In this document: positions 54,773 through 62,594 of the stretch, piece by piece
Layout of the letters: every line of letters starts with the position of its first letter
How positions within the stretch are numbered: position 1 is the stretch's first letter
NCBI GenBank assembly: GCA_039191605.1
Contig: JBCCXL010000003.1
Location: 62,001-126,000, forward strand
Source of the DNA: JBCCXL01 sp039191605
GTDB taxonomy: Bacteria; Acidobacteriota; Thermoanaerobaculia; Multivoradales; JAHZIX01
Length of the DNA: 64,000 nt
Reading direction: 5' to 3'
Made by a program: the position numbers and the translations under genes
Notes under the pieces: model-generated
What the model was told of the DNA's origin: nothing
What the model saw: only the letters and a program-made list of their open reading frames with translations
Databases searched by the model: none

Positions 54773-55821
54773 CCCAGAATTCTTGGACTCAGGATGGCTC
54801 CGACGGCTCCGCGGGGCCTAGCGGGGCGCCGCCGGTGATCGAGCTGCGGGATCTCGAGGTTCGCCTCGGGGGGCGCCAGATTCTCGATCGCCTCAGCGGC
54901 TCGTTTTCCGGCAAGGCCATCGGTCTTCTGGGGCCCAATGGAGCCGGTAAGACCACCCTGGTACATACCCTCCTCGGCTTCTTCTCCGCCAGCGGTGGCA
55001 GTGCCCGAATCCTCGGTCAGGATGTGCAGCAGAATTCGACGGCGGTGCGTCGTCTGGTGGGCTACATGCCGGAGCGAGATAGCTTCATCGCCGGCATGAC
55101 CGGGGTGCACTTCGTACGCATGATGGCGGAGCTCTCAGGGCTGCCGCCGCGGGAGGCCCTGGAGCAGGCTCATGAGGCGATGTTCTACGTCGGCCTCGGT
55201 GAGGCCCGCTATCGCCCGGTGCAGAGCTATTCCCTGGGTATGAAGCAGAAGATCAAGCTCGCCCAAGCTTTGGTTCACGGTCCGCGTCTCCTCTTCTTGG
55301 ATGAGCCCACCAACGGCCTCGATCCACCGGCCCGCCGACGCATGCTGCGCCTGATCCGGGATCTTCGGGCTCATCCCCACATGCATCTGGTGTTCTCTTC
55401 TCACCTGCTGCGGGACGTCGAGGATTGCTGCGACGAGGTGCTGATCCTCAAGGAAGGGCGAATCGCCGCTTATTGCGATCTGGAAACCGAGCGGCGCTCC
55501 AATCGATCCTTCTTGAACCTGGAGACCCGGGGCGATGACGGCCGCTTCCTGGAGGCCGCCGCGGCGCTGGGTGTGGAGTGCGCTCCGCAGACCAAGAGAC
55601 GGCTGAAAATGGTGCTGCCGGAGGAGGTGGCGGTGCGCGATCTCTACCGGCTGGCGGCGGAGCATCGGGTGCAGCTGCGGCGCTTGTCCTACAAGCGAGA
55701 CTCGCTGCAGGACATCTTCCTCAAGGCGATGGAGGGGTCGCTAAAGCCGGCGAACCCCGCCGGCAACAACGGGCAACTTTCGGACTCGAACCAGGGGGCA
55801 TCTAGCCATGGCGGTGCATGA
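54769..55821 (+). CDS. ABC transporter ATP-binding protein (first pair)
   Basis: 350 residues, starting in an ATGA overlap with the FecR gene. Walker A LLGPNGAGKTTLVH, Q-loop region YMPERDSF, signature YSLGMKQKIKLAQAL, Walker B LLFLDEPTNGLDP, and H-loop in FSSHLLRD. The C-terminal extension (about residues 230-350: RSFLNLETRGDDGRFLEAAA) is typical of exporter ATPases of the ABC-2 kind. It forms a transporter with the permease at 55808. Confidence 0.93.
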   Translation: MTQNSWTQDGSDGSAGPSGAPPVIELRDLEVRLGGRQILDRLSGSFSGKAIGLLGPNGAGKTTLVHTLLGFFSASGGSARILGQDVQQNSTAVRRLVGYMPERDSFIAGMTGVHFVRMMAELSGLPPREALEQAHEAMFYVGLGEARYRPVQSYSLGMKQKIKLAQALVHGPRLLFLDEPTNGLDPPARRRMLRLIRDLRAHPHMHLVFSSHLLRDVEDCCDEVLILKEGRIAAYCDLETERRSNRSFLNLETRGDDGRFLEAAAALGVECAPQTKRRLKMVLPEEVAVRDLYRLAAEHRVQLRRLSYKRDSLQDIFLKAMEGSLKPANPAGNNGQLSDSNQGASSHGGA

Positions 55822-56686
55822 TCGCGCGTATCGACGCTACGACGGGCCGCTCACCGGCTCCTTGGATCGCTTCCTGGTGATCCCCCGATACGCCCTCAAG
55901 GGCGTGTTTGCCTCCCGTCTCTACCTGGCGTTCTTCGTTCTTTCCTTTGTGCCGGTGGTCTTTGGAGCGGTCGCTATCTACGTGCTGAGCAACGAAGCTC
56001 TGATGCAGCTGCTCAGCATCGAGGGCCCCGCTGCCGGCCAGGTCAGCATCGACACCAACTTCTTCTACTACCTGCTGGTGGCTCAGGGCTTCCTCTCCTT
56101 CCTCTCCGCGGTGGTGGTGGCTCCGGCGCTGCTGGCTCCCGATCTGATGAACAACGCGCTGCCGCTCTACCTCTCGCGGCCTCTATCCCGCTGGTGTTAT
56201 CTGGGCGGCAAGGCGTCGGTGTTGATGGGGCTGCTCTCGACCCTCACCTGGATTCCCCTCTTCGGCCTCTTTGCGATGCAGAGCTATGCCGTCGAGGGCT
56301 GGGCTTGGGATCGACTCTGGGTCTTGGCGGCGATCTTCTTGTCATCGATGCTGTGGATCTCGGTGCTGACCCTGATGGGGTTGGCCTTCTCCGCCTGGGT
56401 GCGCTGGAAGCCGCTGGCGCGCCTGGCGATGGTGGGAGTGTTCTTCCTCTCCGGGGCTCTCGGCCAGATGATCAACGCCATCTTCTTTGGGCGCATGAGC
56501 GAGCCTTGGGGGGACATGCTGAACCTCTTCGTCAGCATGCGCCTGGTTTGGCGCTCCCTCTTCCAGCAGACGATTCGCGCCAGCGAGCTTCCCGTTCCCT
56601 ACGCCTGGATCGCGCTGCTCGCTCTCTGCGCTCTCTGTGTCTTTCTCCTGTCGCGCAAGGTCCGAGCCTATGAGGTGGTGCGATGA
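55808..56686 (+). CDS. ABC-2 type permease (first pair)
   Basis: 292 residues, overlapping the ATPase gene by 14 bases. Six hydrophobic segments are visible, among them YLAFFVLSFVPVVFGAVAIYVL, FLSFLSAVVVAPALLAPDLM, ASVLMGLLSTLTWIPLFGLFAM and LWVLAAIFLSSMLWISVLTLMGLAF. The first cytosolic part YRRYDGPLTGSLDRFLVIPRYALK is characteristic for this ABC-2 subgroup. The substrate is unknown. Confidence 0.9.
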   Translation: MAVHDRAYRRYDGPLTGSLDRFLVIPRYALKGVFASRLYLAFFVLSFVPVVFGAVAIYVLSNEALMQLLSIEGPAAGQVSIDTNFFYYLLVAQGFLSFLSAVVVAPALLAPDLMNNALPLYLSRPLSRWCYLGGKASVLMGLLSTLTWIPLFGLFAMQSYAVEGWAWDRLWVLAAIFLSSMLWISVLTLMGLAFSAWVRWKPLARLAMVGVFFLSGALGQMINAIFFGRMSEPWGDMLNLFVSMRLVWRSLFQQTIRASELPVPYAWIALLALCALCVFLLSRKVRAYEVVR

Positions 56687-57789
56687 GCTCCCCGACGAAC
56701 CCTTCTTCAGCACCTACTCTTGATGCAGTCTCCGCCGGAGCCCCTGCCGGAGCTCCGGGGCCCAGTGTTCCAGAACCCCTAGCTCCTGGAATCAGCGCCC
56801 CCATCGCCCAGCCGATCTCCAAGCGGGTGGCGGACGAGGCCTTCGGGGATCCGGATCTCATCGTCTTCGACGACATCTCCCGCTTCTATGGCGAAGTCTT
56901 GGGGGTCAACGGGGTAAACCTCGTGCTCGAGCCGGGAATCACCGGCCTGGTGGGCCCCAACGGCTCCGGGAAGAGCACCATGATGAATCTGCTCACCGGG
57001 CTCCTGGTGCCGACCCGCGGGCGCATTTCGGTGCTCGGCCTCTCGCCGCGGGATCCCGAGCGGCTCTTCTCTCAGCTGGGCTATTGCAGCCAATTCGACG
57101 CCTTCCCCCGCGGCATGACCGGCTATGACTTCGTCTACGGCTTTCTGCGGGTCCACGGTTGGGTCGCCGGTCGCGCCGACGTGATGGCGAGACGGGCGAT
57201 TCAGCGGGTGGGCTTGAGCGATTCCGCCCATCGCAAGGTGGCGGCGTATTCCAAGGGCATGCGCCAGCGCATTCGGCTGGCTCAGGCCATCGCCCACGAT
57301 CCCCGGGTGCTGGTGCTCGACGAGCCCCTCAATGGTCTCGACCCCATGGCCCGGGCGGAAGTGATCGCCGTCTTCGACGATCTGCGACAGGCCGGCTGCT
57401 TCCTCGTCATCTCCAGCCACATCCTCCACGAGGTGGACGTTCTCTCGGACCGAGTGGTGCTGCTAGACAGCGGCTACGTGGTGGCGGAGGGCGAGGTCTC
57501 GGGAGTTCGCGATGAGCTGGATGAGCGGCCGGTGCAGGTCAACCTGCGCTGTTCGAAGCCGCAGCTGGTGGCTGCCCATCTCTTTGAGCATCAGCTCGTG
57601 GTGGGGATTCAGATGCACCCCGATGGTCAGGGTTTGCTGGCCTCCACCCGCGCCGCGGATGATTTTCACCTGCGACTCAACGAATTGGTGCTGGAGCACG
57701 ATCTGACCATCGAAGCGGTGGCTCCCGCCGACGCCGACGTCGCCGCGCTCTACGAATACCTCATCGAAGCCGAGGGAGAGCTATCGTGA
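56683..57789 (+). CDS. ABC transporter ATP-binding protein (second pair)
   Basis: 368 residues, 4-base overlap with the preceding permease gene. An N-terminal Pro/Ala-rich extension of about 50 residues precedes the ATPase domain: Walker A LVGPNGSGKSTMMN, Q-loop region GYCSQFDAFP, signature YSKGMRQRIRLAQAI, Walker B VLVLDEPLNGLDPMA and H-loop in ISSHILHEVD. The C-terminal domain (about 270-368) is of the ABC-2 exporter type. Paired with the permease at 57786. Confidence 0.93.
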   Translation: MSSPTNPSSAPTLDAVSAGAPAGAPGPSVPEPLAPGISAPIAQPISKRVADEAFGDPDLIVFDDISRFYGEVLGVNGVNLVLEPGITGLVGPNGSGKSTMMNLLTGLLVPTRGRISVLGLSPRDPERLFSQLGYCSQFDAFPRGMTGYDFVYGFLRVHGWVAGRADVMARRAIQRVGLSDSAHRKVAAYSKGMRQRIRLAQAIAHDPRVLVLDEPLNGLDPMARAEVIAVFDDLRQAGCFLVISSHILHEVDVLSDRVVLLDSGYVVAEGEVSGVRDELDERPVQVNLRCSKPQLVAAHLFEHQLVVGIQMHPDGQGLLASTRAADDFHLRLNELVLEHDLTIEAVAPADADVAALYEYLIEAEGELS

Positions 57790-58634
57790 CCGAATCCCCT
57801 ATCGCAGCGGCTCCCTCGCCGCCCGTAGCCGTCGACGCTTCCTCCTCGCCGCTGTGGAGGCGTCAGCTCTCCGGCGTCTGGCGCATGGAGGTGAAGAAGA
57901 ACCTCCTCAGTCTGCGCATCGTGCCCACCCTGCTGCTGGCGGCTCTGCCGGTGGGGCTGGTGACCCTGCTGGCGGTGCTGCACATCTTCTTCGGCGAGGG
58001 CAATGAAGGCTCTGGGGCGGCGGTCAACGTCTATTCGTACATCTACCGCTTCTACTTCCTCAAAGTGGCGATCTTCTTCGGCACCCTCACCGTCTTTCTC
58101 CACCTGTTCCGCAGTGATTTGCTGGAGCGGAGCCTGCACTACTACATGCTCTGCCCCATTCCTCGCCATCTCCTGGTGCTGGGGAAATATCTCGCCGGCC
58201 TGCTGGCCACCAGCGTGCTTTTGGTGAGCGCCACCGCGGTGACCTTCTTGGTGGTCTTCGGCGTCTTCGGGGAGGGTTTGCCCCTCGGCGATCTGCTGGC
58301 CTATTGCGGCGTCACGCTGATGGGATGTCTCGGCTACGGGGCGCTCTTCATGCTCTCCGGCCTCTACTTTCGCTCCCCGGTGGTGCCGCCCCTAGCGCTC
58401 TATCTGTGGGAAGTCCTGATCGCCTTCCTGCCTCCGGTGCTCAAGCGCTTCAGCGTGATCCACTATCTGATCTCGCTGCTGCCGGTGAACCCGGTCACGG
58501 GGGTCTTCGAGGTGCTCTCGGAGCCGACGCCGACCTACTTCGCGATCCCGGGACTGCTGATCCTCGCGGCGGCGGCCCTCGCCTTGGCGGTGCTCAAGGC
58601 GAAGAAGCTCGAGGTCACTTACTCCGACGACTGA
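57786..58634 (+). CDS. ABC-2 type permease (second pair)
   Basis: 282 residues. Starts in a GTGA overlap with the ATPase gene. An N-terminal cytosolic segment contains WRMEVKKNLLSLRI; about six helices follow, such as LLLAALPVGLVTLLAVLHIFF, LAGLLATSVLLVSATAVTFLVVFG and IPGLLILAAAALALAVLKAK. The last 16 bases overlap the 3' end of the convergent PIG-L gene. This ends the sigma/anti-sigma/ABC operon. Confidence 0.9.
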   Translation: MTESPIAAAPSPPVAVDASSSPLWRRQLSGVWRMEVKKNLLSLRIVPTLLLAALPVGLVTLLAVLHIFFGEGNEGSGAAVNVYSYIYRFYFLKVAIFFGTLTVFLHLFRSDLLERSLHYYMLCPIPRHLLVLGKYLAGLLATSVLLVSATAVTFLVVFGVFGEGLPLGDLLAYCGVTLMGCLGYGALFMLSGLYFRSPVVPPLALYLWEVLIAFLPPVLKRFSVIHYLISLLPVNPVTGVFEVLSEPTPTYFAIPGLLILAAAALALAVLKAKKLEVTYSDD

Positions 58635-61507
58635 TCCCCGGCGGGCTCGGAGCTTTCCGCTACCGCCAACAGGTTGAGCATCAGCCGGTAGGCGCCGACC
58701 ACGCCGGCGGGCAGCTGGCGGAAGAAGGCGAGGCCGGTGTAGATGTAGGTCCCCTCCCCCAAGGGGGCGATGAGCAATCCGCCCTGCTGGGGCTTGCCGT
58801 CGGCCCCCTGCATTTCCAGCAGGGGAGTGAGCTCGGGGCTCCACTGACCAAAGAAATACAGGCCCCTCTCCTGAACCCAACCGTCCCAATCTTGGGGCTG
58901 GATGAGGTTCGGGTAGGTGAGGATCGGGTGTTTCGGTTCGAGCACCGTGACCGGCGACACCTCATCGGTGACTCGGTCGTGGGGACGGCGGATCTCGATT
59001 TCGAAGGGAGCGAAGCCGCCGCGGGAGAACTGGTATTGCTGGTACTGCACGATCACCGTGCCCCCTTCTCGGGCGTAGCGCAGCAGGCGGGTGTTGGCCT
59101 CTCGCAGGGCGGCGCTGATCTCGTAGGCCCGGGAGCCGATGACGATGACGTCGAAGGGCTCGAGGTCGCCGACTTCGAGATCGCTGCCGCTCAGCTCTTC
59201 GACCGGCAGGCCTAGCCGCTGGAGGGCTTCCGGAACCCGATCCGAAGCCCCGCGCACGTAGCCGATACGCTGCAGCCGAGGCAGGGTGAAGTCTCCGATG
59301 GCGAGCTCAGTGCTGGCCGGCAGCGGCCGCGGATGGGGGCGAACGTGGGGGTATCGCACCTCTGGGTAGGCTCGGGTCCAGCCTGCGCCAGCACCCGGTG
59401 ACTTGACCTTGACGGTGATCGGATAGCTTCCGGAAGCCAGACCGGGAAGGAGGCTGAGCTCGAAGGGTAGGACTTTCTGCTCGTTGCCGGGGACCTGTGC
59501 CTCTGCCTGCATCGGTGCCGCGAGGGCGTCGGAGCTCACCAAGACCTGGAGGTCGAGCTCTTCGCTGCTGAGATTCGATAGACGAACGTTCAGCTTCGCC
59601 GGGGCGCTATCCTGGGCTCCTTTCACCAGCAGCTCTGGCTCCACTCCGACCTCCACGGCGGGCACGACCCGCAGCGGATCGCGCACTTCGCCGAAGGCCT
59701 GATCCCGCTGCCGGGTGACCACCTCTCGCTCGAGAGTGATCTGCTCTCCGCGATCACCGGAGGCGAGGCGAATCTGGAAGCGCAGCAGAGCGGGGTCGAA
59801 GGGCTCCCCCCGCAGGCCGGGATCCGCCTGGGACCAGTCGTAGAGATCTCCCTGCAGCGGCCGCTGAAGAAAGTAGGGCAGGGTCGGCGAAGCGTCCGTC
59901 GGGAGGGTAATCCGGAAGCGGTAGGTGGCGAGGCTTTCCGGCTCTAGGGTCAGGCCGGTCTGGGGGTCGGCGGCGATGGCGCCGCGGGGCAGCTCGTCCG
60001 CCGCTGGCGTCACCGCCTCGATGGACCACCCCTGGGGAGAGAGCAGCGAGGCTTCGGCGAGGGTGATGGGCCGGCTCCCGCCGTTGAACACCAGCGCCTC
60101 CACGGTGAGCTCCCCTCCAGGAATCAGGCGGTCGCTGGAAGTATAAGAATCTGCGGCGAGGCCGGCGGCGGTAGCGAAGGCTTCGGTCGCGACGGCGATC
60201 TTCTCGTCCAGTAGTTCCCGCACCGCGGCGCCGGCGCTGCTTCCTGGATCCTTCGCGACGGCAGCATGGGCTTGGCTCAGCTCCGCGAGGATGGTCTGAA
60301 GGTCGGTCAAGAGAACGGCATCGCTGCCCAGGCGCTGAGGAGAGAGGCGATCTCTGGCCTGGCGGGCCAGGGCTTCCACTCGGTCGAGGTGGATTTCGAC
60401 CGGTTGCCGCCGGGGATCGTCTTCCAGCACCGCTGCCAGGGCGCGGAGGCGAGTGTCGATCCCTGCAAAGGGACCTTCCGGGCTTGAGATGCTCGCTGAG
60501 AGATCCAGCTCTAGGTTTGCTCCCCCTGCCGGCAGCAGGCGGTGGGTCACCGAGCCTAGGGGTTCGAGGTTGCCCATATCCTGGGAGCGGTGCCGGCTAC
60601 GACTCTCCCGGGCGATTTGGGCCATCGACTTGCCCCGCACCGGATCTTGCTCACCGAGGGAGAAGGTCACCGCTTCCTCATCCCGGGACCACCACCCGGA
60701 GTAGAAAAAGGACTCCACCGGCCAGGCATAGAGATCTTCTTCCTGCAGGCTCGGGGCCGCATCGGGATCTGCGGAACTGTCGAAGAGCTGCTTGGCGATG
60801 ACGCCCGCCGCCTGATGCTGCCCATGACCAGCCCGCGGGTCTGCGGGGAACACGGAGACGATGACCTGCGGCTTGAAGCGACGCACCACCCGCAGACCGT
60901 CCTCTAGCAGCACTTCCTGGGGCCAGCGCTGGAAGGTCTCGTCGAGGGAGCGGGTGAAGCCGAAGTCGTAGGCTCGGGAGTAGAACTGGCGGGCGCCATC
61001 GACGGAGCGTGCCGCCGCTAGCTCGCCGGCGCGAATCAATCCGAGCCCTACGCCGAGCTCTTGGCCGATGAGGTTTTGTCCCCCTTCTCCACGAGATAGG
61101 GAGAGATACGCCGCCTCGCCTCCCAGGTGACGACTGACATAGGAGAGCACCGCGGTGTCCTCGTCGTCGGGGTGGGCGGCGACGACCAGCAGCCGGCGGT
61201 GGGTCGATAGCTTGGCCAGAGCGCGATCCAGGGCCTCCACGCCGCCGGTGGTGGCCGGCTCGAGGGCGCGATCGCCGGTGGTCAGGGAAGCGATGGCGCT
61301 GCGCTCGCCGGCCGATAGAGCTGCCGTCGCGCCGTCCTCGAGGCCATGACTCGCCGATGGTGCGAAGAGCGCTACGAGGGCCAGGGCCAGCGTGAGCCTA
61401 GGGAGGGCCAGCGTGAGCCTAGGCCGCTCCAGCGTCAGCCTCCAGCGCAGAACAGGGAATCGCAGTGTAGAGCTCGGGAAGGAAAGTAGGCGTTGGTCCT
61501 GGCTCAT
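58619..61507 (-). CDS. Secreted PIG-L/LmbE-family deacetylase, large form
   Basis: 962 residues, far longer than the usual 230-280 of the PIG-L family. A long N-terminal region with a repeated hydrophobic segment (see 61379) acts as signal peptide. The PIG-L domain starts near residue 105: LLVVAAHPDDEDTAV carries the zinc histidine (H112) and the following aspartates, and HGQHQAAG supplies another ligand. The middle (about 430-740) looks like beta-sandwich modules, and the C-terminal 200 residues contain FDVIVIGSRAYE and REGGTVIVQYQQYQ, resembling a glutamine-amidotransferase-like fold. It should be an extracytoplasmic N-deacetylase of sugar or glycan substrates. Confidence 0.85.
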   Translation of the reverse strand: MSQDQRLLSFPSSTLRFPVLRWRLTLERPRLTLALPRLTLALALVALFAPSASHGLEDGATAALSAGERSAIASLTTGDRALEPATTGGVEALDRALAKLSTHRRLLVVAAHPDDEDTAVLSYVSRHLGGEAAYLSLSRGEGGQNLIGQELGVGLGLIRAGELAAARSVDGARQFYSRAYDFGFTRSLDETFQRWPQEVLLEDGLRVVRRFKPQVIVSVFPADPRAGHGQHQAAGVIAKQLFDSSADPDAAPSLQEEDLYAWPVESFFYSGWWSRDEEAVTFSLGEQDPVRGKSMAQIARESRSRHRSQDMGNLEPLGSVTHRLLPAGGANLELDLSASISSPEGPFAGIDTRLRALAAVLEDDPRRQPVEIHLDRVEALARQARDRLSPQRLGSDAVLLTDLQTILAELSQAHAAVAKDPGSSAGAAVRELLDEKIAVATEAFATAAGLAADSYTSSDRLIPGGELTVEALVFNGGSRPITLAEASLLSPQGWSIEAVTPAADELPRGAIAADPQTGLTLEPESLATYRFRITLPTDASPTLPYFLQRPLQGDLYDWSQADPGLRGEPFDPALLRFQIRLASGDRGEQITLEREVVTRQRDQAFGEVRDPLRVVPAVEVGVEPELLVKGAQDSAPAKLNVRLSNLSSEELDLQVLVSSDALAAPMQAEAQVPGNEQKVLPFELSLLPGLASGSYPITVKVKSPGAGAGWTRAYPEVRYPHVRPHPRPLPASTELAIGDFTLPRLQRIGYVRGASDRVPEALQRLGLPVEELSGSDLEVGDLEPFDVIVIGSRAYEISAALREANTRLLRYAREGGTVIVQYQQYQFSRGGFAPFEIEIRRPHDRVTDEVSPVTVLEPKHPILTYPNLIQPQDWDGWVQERGLYFFGQWSPELTPLLEMQGADGKPQQGGLLIAPLGEGTYIYTGLAFFRQLPAGVVGAYRLMLNLLAVAESSEPAGDQSSE
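61379..61441 (-). repeat. 21-bp tandem repeat, three copies, inside the PIG-L signal sequence
   Basis: Three 21-base units (61421-61441, 61400-61420, 61379-61399 in gene order) encode R-L-T-L-E-R-P, R-L-T-L-A-L-P and R-L-T-L-A-L-A. They build the positively charged and hydrophobic parts of the N-terminal signal, so expansion directly changes signal length and charge. Confidence 0.88.
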
Positions 61508-61837
61508 GCTGGGACTCCTTGTCGGGTGAGGATCTTCGCTGGGGTGAGACGGGGCATAGGCAAGGGAGAGCCTCAGTGCGAGGCGCGGAACATCTTGTCA
61601 TGGGGCGGCTAGAGGGCGGCGGGGGACCGCGAGGAGTCACCAACAGATACGCAGCCGGGGCGAGTGAGTTGGGTGTTCAGGGTACGAAGAGCAAAAGGCT
61701 GTTGGTCTTCCCTGAAATGAATTTGAGGTTGGAGTCACGCATGGGTGAGCGGAGAGCTCAGCCTCTTTCAACTTTCCTTCACCATCCCGCTTCGGGCTCT
61801 CCGCGAACAGCGGGGTTGGTGATTGGAGATCCTCACC
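61508..61837. other. Divergent intergenic region, PIG-L and secreted peptide
   Basis: 330 bases containing the promoters of both divergent genes. The ribosome site ggag (61825-61828) of the peptide gene is clear. I found no regulator site or repeat. A 176-residue frame at 61519 is not supported, because it runs across the peptide gene in another frame. Confidence 0.5.
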
Positions 61838-62059
61838 ATGGTCCGCAAACCCCAACTCCTGTCCCAGCTTTCCCTCGCTCTCATGCTCTTCGTCGCGCCC
61901 CTGGCGATGGTGAGCTCCTCGGCGGATGCTTCGATGCTGCCTTCGGCCCAACAGCTCGAACAGCATTCGTCCGACTCCATACCGATGTCCCTGCGGACGT
62001 CCTCTCCCGGGGAATGCAACCCCGATCGCGGCTGCAACGCCGATCCTGATGGGGATTGA
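61838..62059 (+). CDS. Small secreted peptide precursor
   Basis: 73 residues from ATG 61838 (ggag 9 bases upstream). An N-terminal signal peptide (MVRKPQLLSQLSLALMLFVA, cleavage after ADA near residue 31) leaves a mature peptide of about 40 residues. It starts SMLPSAQQLEQHSSDSI and ends with two cysteines and an acidic tail: C60-NPDRG-C66, then NADPDGD. It has no recognised family. The ending resembles Asp-rich calcium-binding or disulphide-bonded peptide tails. A strong terminator follows within 35 bases, and the next gene on the strand encodes a TPR protein. Confidence 0.7.
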   Translation: MVRKPQLLSQLSLALMLFVAPLAMVSSSADASMLPSAQQLEQHSSDSIPMSLRTSSPGECNPDRGCNADPDGD

Positions 62060-62093
62060 TTCCTCGCCTTCAGCGAGTGCAATCTTTGTCTCG

Positions 62094-62127
62094 AGGGCCC
62101 GGGCGAATCGTCCGGGCCCTTCCTTTT
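62094..62127 (+). terminator. Rho-independent terminator of the small-peptide gene
   Basis: agggcccgg (62094-62102) pairs with ccgggccct (62112-62120), 9 perfect GC-rich pairs, followed by tcctttttc. It lies 35 bases after the peptide stop codon and isolates that gene from the TPR gene downstream. Confidence 0.9.
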
Positions 62128-62188
62128 TCTGAAGGGTTTCCGGGCCAAGATTAGGTACTTGCCTAACTCACCTTTTTGGTTCTTTAGC

Positions 62189-62224
62189 AGGTTGTCGTCT
62201 CATTTTGCTTCTGAGCGGCAACCT
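62189..62224 (+). other. Strong RNA hairpin in the leader of the TPR gene
   Basis: aggttgtcg-t-ctca pairs with tgag-cggcaacct: 13 base pairs with one G-U wobble and one bulged base, closing a 9-base loop (ttttgcttc). It has no T-run, so it looks like a structured leader or small RNA element rather than a terminator. It lies about 370 bases upstream of the TPR start. Confidence 0.6.
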
Positions 62225-62594
62225 AATAGAGTAGAGATTCCCCTCATCGCCACCGCATTCCCTTCCCCCCTATTTCGGTGGCGTTCTCTGCAAGTCGTGG
62301 AAGTGAGCGGGAATTCCTCTTCTACCCCGAGGAGTTTCTGTTTCAGGCCCTCTAGCTCGATCTCTATAGGTCGGACCCGCTGGAGTTCCCAGGCCCTCGC
62401 TCTCTTTTAGAAGAGTTCTCTTAGAAGAGCCGATCTAGGCGAGCGTCGCAGGCTTTCCGACCCTGTCCCTAGCTTCGAACCACGTTCCATCCTTTTGGGA
62501 TCTCGTGTCGCCAGGCCCAAGTCTGGGCATAGCGTGTCGACCTCGACCTTCGGTCGAGGAGCTGGTGTGGTCAAGAGTCCATGAGTTTTTGTTG

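Larger units (their letters stand above)
62060..62594. other. Long, AT-richer leader region of the TPR gene
   Basis: 535 bases without a gene. It holds the peptide terminator (62094-62127), a small hairpin ttagg/cctaa (62151-62166) followed by a ctttttgg stretch, and a 13-pair hairpin at 62189-62224. From about 62140 to 62420 the base composition is AT-richer than neighbouring genes. An in-frame GTG start at 62505 would extend the next protein by 30 residues and is not preferred. Confidence 0.6.
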
